Assembly: GCA_004366195.1 (NCBI GenBank)
Contig: SIRV01000015.1
Location: 1 to 6,453, forward strand
Length of the DNA stretch: 6,453 nucleotides
Source of the DNA: Actinomycetota bacterium
GTDB lineage: Bacteria; Actinomycetota; UBA4738; HRBIN12
Direction of reading: 5' to 3'
A model generated the notes under the pieces. That model ran no database searches and had not been told where the DNA came from. It was given only the letters and a program-made list of their open reading frames with translations. Shown here in pieces: positions 1 to 4,742 of this stretch. Positions within the stretch are counted from its first letter, which is position 1, and each line of letters starts with the position of its first letter. A program made the translations under genes and the position numbers.

Positions 1-20
1 TTTTGCGCGCGAGGCTCGCC

Positions 21-554
21 CTACCGGCGCGGCTCGAACCCGACGATCAGGTAGTGGAAGACGCCGCCGGGCGCCTCGTACTCGACCTCGTCGTCCAGTC
101 GCTTGCCGAGGAGGGCCCTCCCGAGGGGCGAGGTCGTCGTGATGGTGCGCACCCCCGGGGCGCGCTCCTCGGCGTGCTCGGCGAGGAGGTACGTCTCGTC
201 CTCCGGATCGTCCTCGTCCAGGGGACGGATGGTGACGAGCATGCCCGGCGCGACGACGTCGGAGGCCGGGGGAGCCTCGATGATCTCGGGGTCGCGCAGC
301 ATGCGCTCGAGGTTCCGGATGCGCGCCTCCATCAGCGCCTGCTCGTTCTTGGCCGCGTCGTACTCGGCGTTCTCGCGGATGTCGCCGTGCTCGCGCGCCG
401 CCTTCAGGCGCTCGGCGATGTGAGCGCGCCCCGAGGTCTTGAGTTCCTCGAGCTCGCCCTTCAGGCGCAGGTAGGCCTCGAGCGTCAGCGTCGCCGTCGG
501 CTCGTGGCCGGGCGGTCGAGGCGGTCGGTTCGCGAGCTCCGGTGGCAGCTCCAT
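21..554 (-). CDS. greA: GreA/GreB-family transcription elongation factor
   Basis: The 177-residue product is a Gre factor. In the cytoplasm these insert a coiled coil into the secondary channel of RNA polymerase and stimulate cleavage of backtracked RNA. The coiled coil runs from about residue 24 to 95. Its tip carries the family signature GDIRENAEYDAAKNEQ, with Asp58 and Glu61 matching the Mg2+-binding acidic pair of E. coli GreA (Asp41, Glu44). The C-terminal FKBP-like domain spans about residues 98-177 and contains SPLGRALLGKRLDDEVEYEA, also diagnostic. E. coli GreA is 158 aa; the excess here is a Pro-rich N-terminal extension of about 20 residues (PPELANRPPRPPG). I kept the ATG at 554 because a TACATT -10 motif ends 10 nt before it and no Shine-Dalgarno is present, which fits near-leaderless translation. 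A shorter product starting close to residue 22-25 cannot be excluded. The gene is divergent from the protease gene. Confidence 0.93.
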   Translation of the reverse strand: MELPPELANRPPRPPGHEPTATLTLEAYLRLKGELEELKTSGRAHIAERLKAAREHGDIRENAEYDAAKNEQALMEARIRNLERMLRDPEIIEAPPASDVVAPGMLVTIRPLDEDDPEDETYLLAEHAEERAPGVRTITTTSPLGRALLGKRLDDEVEYEAPGGVFHYLIVGFEPRR

Positions 555-564
555 GGGGTACTGG

Positions 565-570
565 AATGTA
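565..570 (-). promoter_or_regulatory. Candidate -10 element for greA
   Basis: Read on the minus strand this is TACATT, a TANNNT-type -10 hexamer. It ends 10 nt upstream of the greA ATG, so transcription would begin only about 3-5 nt before the start codon. No convincing -35 is seen; GGGACG about 18 nt upstream is a poor match. This call is inferred from motif and spacing. Confidence 0.4.
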
Positions 571-600
571 TCGCGCTCCGCCCACGGACGTCCCCTCCGC

Positions 601-630
601 TTCGCATCCTGGGGGTCCGACGGCTACGAT
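601..630 (+). promoter_or_regulatory. Candidate promoter of the protease gene
   Basis: TTCGCA (601-606, 4 of 6 matches to TTGACA) and TACGAT (625-630, a TANNNT -10) are separated by 18 nt. Transcription would start near 637, giving a leader of about 49 nt to the preferred GTG at 686. The element sits in the 131-nt divergent region shared with greA, about 55 nt from the greA -10. Supported by motif match only. Confidence 0.42.
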
Positions 631-668
631 GTGGGCGAGCCGGCCCGCCGGGATGGGCCGACCGGATG

Positions 669-676
669 AGAGGGGG
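669..676 (+). promoter_or_regulatory. Ribosome binding site of the protease gene
   Basis: The purine tract AGAGGGGGG lies 9 nt before the GTG at 686, the only in-frame start here with a good Shine-Dalgarno. The in-frame ATG codons at 542, 629 and 653 lack one, so this site decides the start in favour of 686. Confidence 0.5.
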
Positions 677-685
677 GTTGGCCAG

Positions 686-2185
686 GTGGGACGGCGGACG
701 AGAGAGATCATCGCGTTCCTCGCGGCGGGCCTGCTGTGCGGGACGGTGCCCGCTGCGGCGCAGACCACGCCGAGCCCTGCGACACCCGAGCAGCGAGCGG
801 CCGCGATCGTCGGGCCCTCGGTCGTGTACCTCGAGCAGCATTGGCGGGCTTGGGTGAAGGTCCCCAAGGCCTCGGAGCTCATCTTCTTCCAGGGCTACGT
901 GAACGACGGATACCCGTTCGAGTGGGCCACGCGCTGTACGGGCTTCGCCGTGAACCCCAACGGGTACATCGTCACCGCGGGTCACTGCGTCGACCCGGGC
1001 GAGGAGGGTGCCCGTGGCACGGCGCTCGGGATGGCGGTCGCCTGGCTCGTCCAGCAGGGCTACATCTACAAGCGCGACTTCGACTACTGGCTGAACGAAG
1101 CTCACGCGATGTGGAGCGTGGAGGGTGAGGAGCGAGGCTCCGCCGCAGATCTCGAGATCTTCGTGCAGCGTGGGGTCGCCGCCGGCGGCCTGGAGACGGG
1201 CGAGGCCTATCGCGCACGCCTGGTGGACTTCCGCCCCCTCAGCGAGGGCGACGCGGCGCTGATGAAGATCGAGGCGACGGACATGCCGACGGTCCTCCTC
1301 GCCCCGGGCTCCAGCATCGCGATCGGAACACCCGTGCTCTCCGTCGGCTACCCCGGCTCCACCGACCAGGTCACCGACGCCACGTACGAGCCCACCTACA
1401 AGGACGGACAGGTCAACGCCCAGAAGACGACCGAGGGCGGGCTGTTCCCCGTCTACGAGATCAGCTCCTCCATGTCCGGCGGGATGAGCGGGGGGCCGAC
1501 CGTCAACCTGGACGGCGAGGTCGTGGGCGTCAACAGCTTCGGTCCCGCCGGGGAGCCGCAGCCGTTCAACTTCATCACCCCGGCCTCCATCGTGGCCGAG
1601 CTGCTCGCGCAGAACGGCGTGGCGAACGAGCTCGGCCCGGTCGACGTCACGTACCGCGAGGCGCTCGACGCCTACTTCTCCGGCGACTACCGCAGCGCCC
1701 TGGCGAAGTTCGACGAGGTCCTCGCCGTGTCCCCGACCCACCGGCAGGCGCAGGAGCTGAAGACCGAGGCCGCCCGTCTCGCCCAGCAGCAGCCAGCGAC
1801 CCCGACCGCCGCCCCGGCCGACTCAGCCGGCGGGGGGGCCCCGATCGCGCTGGTCATCGGCATCGCGGCCGCGGTGGTCGTCGTCGGCGGAGGACTCCTC
1901 GTCGTCTCGCGACGCCGGACCCCGAAGCCGCCCACGGTGCAGGCCGTGCCGGAGACCGCGGCGACCGTACCCGGCTCGGAGCCGATCAAGGCCGTCGGGT
2001 TCCAGGCGCCGGCCGCGTCGGCGCCGCAACCCTCGCCGCCAGGGGAGACCGGCGCGCCGGAGGGGGCCCCGCAGGCCGGTGCGGAGTCGTCGGTCGAGCA
2101 GCCGCGCTTCTGCGCGGGATGCGGCCACGCCCTGGAGCCGGACGCGCGGTTCTGCCCGAGCTGCGGCCGTCCCGTCCACGGCTGA
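686..2185 (+). CDS. Membrane-anchored trypsin-like serine protease with C-terminal zinc ribbon
   Basis: This 499-residue protein (GTG start) is probably a secreted endopeptidase held in the cytoplasmic membrane. Residues 1-26 form a signal peptide (RR-containing n-region, hydrophobic core, AAA|Q cleavage). The protease domain covers about 38-310. Its catalytic triad is His100 (VTAGHC), Asp189 (GDAALMK) and Ser268 (GMSGGP), a chymotrypsin/HtrA-type arrangement. Cys84 and Cys101 are placed like the chymotrypsin disulfide next to the catalytic His. About 88 residues separate His and Asp, roughly 40 more than in chymotrypsin, so there is an insertion rich in aromatic residues. Residues 322-368 resemble one TPR hairpin (EALDAYFSGDYRSALAKFDE). 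A Pro/Ala linker leads to a transmembrane helix at about 385-408, followed by an RRR stop-transfer. A Pro-rich cytoplasmic tail ends in a CxxC-x10-CxxC zinc ribbon (476-493). No PDZ domain is seen. An ATG at 653 would add 11 residues. Natural substrates are unknown. Confidence 0.9.
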   Translation: MGRRTREIIAFLAAGLLCGTVPAAAQTTPSPATPEQRAAAIVGPSVVYLEQHWRAWVKVPKASELIFFQGYVNDGYPFEWATRCTGFAVNPNGYIVTAGHCVDPGEEGARGTALGMAVAWLVQQGYIYKRDFDYWLNEAHAMWSVEGEERGSAADLEIFVQRGVAAGGLETGEAYRARLVDFRPLSEGDAALMKIEATDMPTVLLAPGSSIAIGTPVLSVGYPGSTDQVTDATYEPTYKDGQVNAQKTTEGGLFPVYEISSSMSGGMSGGPTVNLDGEVVGVNSFGPAGEPQPFNFITPASIVAELLAQNGVANELGPVDVTYREALDAYFSGDYRSALAKFDEVLAVSPTHRQAQELKTEAARLAQQQPATPTAAPADSAGGGAPIALVIGIAAAVVVVGGGLLVVSRRRTPKPPTVQAVPETAATVPGSEPIKAVGFQAPAASAPQPSPPGETGAPEGAPQAGAESSVEQPRFCAGCGHALEPDARFCPSCGRPVHG

Positions 2186-2191
2186 GGGGAC

Positions 2192-2219
2192 CCGCGCCCT
2201 CGCGCCTCGAAGGGCGCGG
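2192..2219 (+). terminator. GC-rich hairpin after the protease gene, no U-tract
   Basis: CCGCGCCCT (2192-2200) and AGGGCGCGG (2211-2219) are perfect reverse complements, giving a 9-bp stem with a 10-nt loop that begins 7 nt after the protease stop codon. No T-run follows, so it is not a classical intrinsic terminator. High-GC actinobacteria often have such U-less hairpins at gene ends. It could equally be a DNA operator, because the right arm falls just upstream of the -10 of the next gene. Confidence 0.45.
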
Positions 2220-2226
2220 CAGCCCG

Positions 2227-2232
2227 TACACT
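2227..2232 (+). promoter_or_regulatory. -10 element for a leaderless amidotransferase transcript
   Basis: TACACT fits the TANNNT -10 pattern and ends 8 nt before the ATG at 2241. The expected transcription start therefore falls on or within 2 nt of the start codon. No Shine-Dalgarno precedes that ATG, consistent with a leaderless mRNA. The -35 position (about 2204-2210) lies in the loop of the hairpin just upstream and matches the consensus poorly. Confidence 0.5.
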
Positions 2233-2240
2233 CGGGGCCC

Positions 2241-2960
2241 ATGAGGCCGGTGCTGCTCGTCCGCAACGACGCCTACGAGACCTTCGGGGTGGCCCCCGGA
2301 GCCCTCGCGGCGGCGGGCTGCGACATCCTGACGGTGAACATGACGGCGCCGGGGGCCGAGCCGCCGCCCCTGGACGCCGTCTCGGGCGTCATCGCCTTCG
2401 GGGGCACGGTGAACGTGGACGAGACCGATCGTCACCCCTACCTCGCCACCGTGCGGGAGCTCGTGCGAGAGGCCGTGGAGCGGGAGATCCCCTACCTCGG
2501 GATCTGCCTCGGGTCCCAGCTCCTCGCGCGCGCCCTCGGCCAGCGGGTCTACCGCGCGCCGGTCAAGGAGGTCGGCTTCGTGCCGATCCGTCCCCTTCCG
2601 GCGGCCAAGGAGGACCGGCTCCTCTCTTCCTACGGGGACGGCGACCTCGTCTTCCAGTGGCACCAGGACACCTACGACCTGCCCGCCGGCGCCGAGCTCC
2701 TCGCGACCGGCGACGCGGTGCGGGTCCAGGCCTACCGCGTGGGCGAGGTGGCCTGGGGCATCCAGTTCCATCAGGAGGTGGACGCCCACGAGCTTCGCTG
2801 GTGGATCGAGATCGCCGACGCCGAAGAGGACCTCGCCGCGACCTGGGGCGTCACCGCGGCCGAGCTCCGGGCGCAGGTCGAGCTCCACGCCGCGGCCCAC
2901 GAGGAGCGAGGCCGGGAGCTCTTCCGCCGCTTCGCCGAGGTCGTCCGGGAGCGCGGCTGA
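2241..2960 (+). CDS. Class I glutamine amidotransferase (GMP synthase-like GATase domain)
   Basis: A 239-residue cytoplasmic protein made almost wholly of one class I glutamine amidotransferase domain (about 2-190), with a charged helical tail (190-239). Such domains hydrolyse glutamine or gamma-glutamyl amides through a Cys-His-Glu triad. All three residues are present: Cys89 in the nucleophile elbow (GICLGSQ), and His177 and Glu179 in WGIQFHQEV. FQWHQDTYDLP (138-147) is typical of the GMP-synthase-like group in which the GATase stands alone. No ammonia-accepting synthetase domain is fused or adjacent, so it more likely acts as a hydrolase on a gamma-glutamyl substrate or pairs with a partner elsewhere. 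The ATG at 2241 is chosen because homology-like sequence begins there and the -10 element is placed for leaderless initiation. The next gene follows after 4 nt and is probably cotranscribed. The exact substrate is unknown. Confidence 0.88.
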   Translation: MRPVLLVRNDAYETFGVAPGALAAAGCDILTVNMTAPGAEPPPLDAVSGVIAFGGTVNVDETDRHPYLATVRELVREAVEREIPYLGICLGSQLLARALGQRVYRAPVKEVGFVPIRPLPAAKEDRLLSSYGDGDLVFQWHQDTYDLPAGAELLATGDAVRVQAYRVGEVAWGIQFHQEVDAHELRWWIEIADAEEDLAATWGVTAAELRAQVELHAAAHEERGRELFRRFAEVVRERG

Positions 2961-2964
2961 GGCC

Positions 2965-3696
2965 GTGGACGCTCCCGGGATCGCGGTCGTCGCCTACCAC
3001 CTCCGACCGGGGCGCGTCCGCGGGTGGGTCGTCGGCGGGTACGGCCTCCCCGAGGGCTACATCGAGGCGCTCCGGCGCGCCGGCGCGATCCCCACGCTCC
3101 TCCTGCCCGGCGACCCGAGGTCCCCGACGGAGCTCCTGGACCGCGTCGACGGGCTCCTGCTCGTGGGCGGGGGCGACGTCGAGCCGGCCCGGTACGGGCA
3201 GGCGCCCCACGCCGAGCTGTACGGGCTCGAGCCCGACCGGGACGAGCTCGAGATCGCCCTCCTCCTGGAGGCCGACCGACGCGGCCTTCCCACCCTGTGC
3301 GTGTGCCGGGGCATGCAGGTCATGAACGTGGCGTTCGGTGGGACGCTGATCCAGCACCTCCCCGACGACCCCCGCTTCGGGCCTCACGGTACGCCGAGCG
3401 GCGAGGACGGGCTCCTCCACGACGTGCACCTCGAGCCCGGCTCGCGCGTGGCCGCCGCCGCCTCCGCCACGACGCTCTCCTGCTCGAGCCATCACCACCA
3501 GGGGGTGGACCGGCTGGGGCAAGGGCTCGTCGCGACGGGCCACGCTCCCGACGGGCTCGTCGAGGCCATCGAGCGCGAGGGGGAGGGCTGGATGGTCGGC
3601 GTCCAGTGGCACCCCGAGGACACCGCGGCCGCCGACCCGGCCCAGCAGCGGCTGTTCGACGCACTCGTCCGGGCGGCCCGGGAACGCGCGCGGTAG
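2965..3696 (+). CDS. Gamma-glutamyl-gamma-aminobutyrate hydrolase family protein (peptidase C26)
   Basis: A 243-residue cytoplasmic protein of the peptidase C26 family, whose characterised member PuuD releases glutamate from gamma-glutamyl-GABA in putrescine degradation. Family motifs appear in order: LLLVGGGDVEPARYG (64-78), the nucleophile elbow CVCRGMQVMNVAFGGTL with Cys114, SSHHHQGVDRLG (174-185), and VGVQWHPE with His216 and Glu218, completing the Cys-His-Glu triad. Length is normal for the family. The start is a GTG only 4 nt after the upstream stop; the sole nearby purine run (GAGG) is too close to be a good ribosome binding site, so translation is probably coupled to the preceding gene. 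No other putrescine-pathway genes (puuA, puuB, puuC) are visible, so a specific PuuD role is not supported. Other gamma-glutamyl amides are possible substrates. Confidence 0.9.
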   Translation: MDAPGIAVVAYHLRPGRVRGWVVGGYGLPEGYIEALRRAGAIPTLLLPGDPRSPTELLDRVDGLLLVGGGDVEPARYGQAPHAELYGLEPDRDELEIALLLEADRRGLPTLCVCRGMQVMNVAFGGTLIQHLPDDPRFGPHGTPSGEDGLLHDVHLEPGSRVAAAASATTLSCSSHHHQGVDRLGQGLVATGHAPDGLVEAIEREGEGWMVGVQWHPEDTAAADPAQQRLFDALVRAARERAR

Positions 3697-3743
3697 CATC
3701 GAGCCGGTCCGGTGGGGACGGACGACATCGGGCGAGAGCGACG

Positions 3744-3750
3744 AAGGAGG
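3744..3750 (+). promoter_or_regulatory. Ribosome binding site of the creatininase-family gene
   Basis: AAGGAGG, a near-perfect anti-16S complement, sits 8 nt before the GTG at 3759. It fixes that start, although the reading frame is open far upstream through the C26 gene. A TAGCAT at 3694-3699, overlapping the preceding stop codon, could be an internal -10, but no -35 was found. Confidence 0.85.
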
Positions 3751-3758
3751 CTGAGCCC

Positions 3759-4589
3759 GTGGCCTGGACCACCCCGCTGCTGTACGAGCGCCTCACGTGG
3801 CCCGAGGTCCGTCGAGCCGCCGCCGAGGACCGCGTCTGCCTGATCCCCGTCGGCGTGCTGGAGGACCACGGGCCGCACCTCCCGATCGACGCCGACGCCA
3901 GGATCGCGACGGAGATCTGCCGCCGGGCGGCGGAGCGGATCCCCGACCGGGTGCTGCTGCTCCCGACCCTCGTCCACGGCTACACGCCGCACCACATGGA
4001 CTTCCCGGGCCCGATCTCGATCGGCTGGAAGACCTTCGTCGACCACGCCGTGGACGTCGGGCGCTCCCTCGCGCACCACGGGTTCAAGCGCATCCTGTAC
4101 CTGAACGGCCACGGCTCGAACATCCCGCTGCTCGACGTCGCGGCACGCCTGGTGAGCCTCGAGCACCCCGACGTGCTCTGCGCCTCGGCCTTCTACCTCA
4201 CGAGCGAGGAGGCGCAGCAGGTGATCGCCGAGGTGCGCGAGTCCGAGCGGGGAGGCATGGGCCACGCCTGCGAGCTCGAGACCTCGATCTACCTCGCCAT
4301 CGACCCCGAGGCCGTGGCCATGGACCGGGCGGTGGACGAGAACAGCTTCCCCGAGGGACCCCACGCCTGGATGGACTGGTCCGACGGCCCGCTCAAGCTG
4401 ATGCCCTGGTGGAACGCCATCTCCCGCACCGGCGTCCACGGGGCGCCGACGAAGGCGACCGCCGAGAAGGGGCGGGTCCTCCTCGAGGCGGCGGTGGCGG
4501 AGTGCGTGAGCTTCGTGGAGGAGCTCCTCGCCAAGCCCCTGCCCGAGCGCTGGACCCCGAGCGAGGCGCCGCCCGATGGAAGGGCCTGA
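3759..4589 (+). CDS. Creatininase-family metal-dependent amidohydrolase
   Basis: A 276-residue cytoplasmic enzyme of the creatininase family, which opens cyclic or linear amide bonds using a two-metal centre. Likely metal ligands by comparison with Pseudomonas creatininase are Glu35 and His37 (VLEDHGPHLP), Asp46 (IDADARIA) and His118 (NGHGSN). The second family block, MGHACELETS (167-176), holds Glu172 and Glu174; HAGE is the commoner form, so Cys171 is unusual. Creatininase itself has NGHYEN with a metal-binding Glu, and here that position is Ser120. I therefore do not call this creatinine amidohydrolase. The broader family includes the mycofactocin peptidase MftE and the formamidopyrimidine deformylase ArfB, but none of their partner genes is present. 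The gene lies 62 nt after the C26 hydrolase and 153 nt before the substrate-binding protein gene, all on one strand, which suggests a shared role in amide or peptide breakdown. Confidence 0.9.
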   Translation: MAWTTPLLYERLTWPEVRRAAAEDRVCLIPVGVLEDHGPHLPIDADARIATEICRRAAERIPDRVLLLPTLVHGYTPHHMDFPGPISIGWKTFVDHAVDVGRSLAHHGFKRILYLNGHGSNIPLLDVAARLVSLEHPDVLCASAFYLTSEEAQQVIAEVRESERGGMGHACELETSIYLAIDPEAVAMDRAVDENSFPEGPHAWMDWSDGPLKLMPWWNAISRTGVHGAPTKATAEKGRVLLEAAVAECVSFVEELLAKPLPERWTPSEAPPDGRA

Positions 4590-4609
4590 TGCGGGGAGCG
4601 GGGGCACCG

Positions 4610-4618
4610 TGCTATACA
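4610..4618 (+). promoter_or_regulatory. Candidate extended -10 element before the transporter gene
   Basis: TGCTATACA matches the extended -10 layout TGNTATAAT in TG and four of the hexamer bases. There is no recognisable -35. It would give a 5' leader of about 118 nt to the ATG at 4743. It is the only AT-rich spot in this gap, which makes a separate promoter for the transporter operon plausible but unproven. Confidence 0.3.
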
Positions 4619-4643
4619 ACGGCCGCCGGATGCGCCAGGCTCA

Positions 4644-4656
4644 TGACCGCCGGTCA
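4644..4656 (+). promoter_or_regulatory. Palindrome TGACC-GCC-GGTCA, possible operator
   Basis: A perfect inverted repeat with 5-bp arms and a 3-nt centre, about 20 nt downstream of the expected transcription start of the transporter gene. The size and symmetry suit a dimeric repressor half-site pair. In DNA this GC-rich, short palindromes also arise by chance. Confidence 0.25.
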
Positions 4657-4665
4657 CGCCCCAAA

Positions 4666-4677
4666 GGCGCCGGCGCC
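4666..4677 (+). repeat. Perfect 12-bp palindrome GGCGCCGGCGCC
   Basis: A self-complementary 12-mer in the leader between the creatininase-family gene and the transporter gene. It is made of two GGCGCC units and has no loop as written, so it would form only a weak RNA hairpin. No T-tract follows, so it does not look like an intrinsic terminator. Confidence 0.3.
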
Positions 4678-4729
4678 ACGTAAGACTTGAGCGGGGAGGC
4701 ATGATCGGCGAGGAGCATCCGTACGGGGG

Positions 4730-4736
4730 AAGGAGG
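4730..4736 (+). promoter_or_regulatory. Ribosome binding site of the substrate-binding protein gene
   Basis: AAGGAGG lies 6 nt before the ATG at 4743, ideal spacing. An in-frame ATG at 4701 also follows a GGGGAGG run, but only 1 nt separates them, which is too close. The site therefore favours 4743, giving a normal signal peptide with a short MRSASRR n-region. Confidence 0.8.
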
Positions 4737-4742
4737 CGCTCG

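Noticed and set aside
1..20. Possible terminator hairpin downstream of greA
   Set aside because: On the minus strand GCGA-GCC-TCGC forms only a 4-bp stem and is followed by an A-run, not a T-run. The window edge prevents further judgement.
542..685. Longer N-terminus for the protease from the ATGs at 542, 629 or 653
   Set aside because: The 542 start overlaps greA and lies upstream of the likely promoter. None of the three has a Shine-Dalgarno, and the extra residues would precede a normal signal peptide. The 653 start remains the best alternative.
3..857. A plus-strand frame of 284 codons across greA and the protease start
   Set aside because: It is antisense to greA and out of frame with the protease. 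Its Arg/Leu-rich composition fits a shadow frame.
2241..3696. Recent tandem duplication of one amidotransferase gene
   Set aside because: The two proteins differ in nucleophile-elbow and His-Glu contexts, and each has its own subfamily motifs.
3024..3758. Upstream extension of the creatininase frame through the C26 gene
   Set aside because: The extension is Arg/Ala/Pro-rich and overlaps a well-supported gene in another frame. The real start is the GTG at 3759 behind AAGGAGG.
3697..3758. Hairpin or attenuator between the C26 and creatininase genes
   Set aside because: The best inverted repeat (GTCC/GGAC around 3707-3719) has only 4 bp, no more than expected by chance at this base composition.
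3759..4589. Creatinine degradation or mycofactocin locus
   Set aside because: There is no creatinase, sarcosine oxidase or mycofactocin gene nearby, and the creatininase-specific NGHYEN motif is absent.
3492..4619. A 375-codon minus-strand frame opposite the C26 and creatininase genes
   Set aside because: It has no recognisable motif and no ribosome binding site, and the sense-strand genes are well supported.
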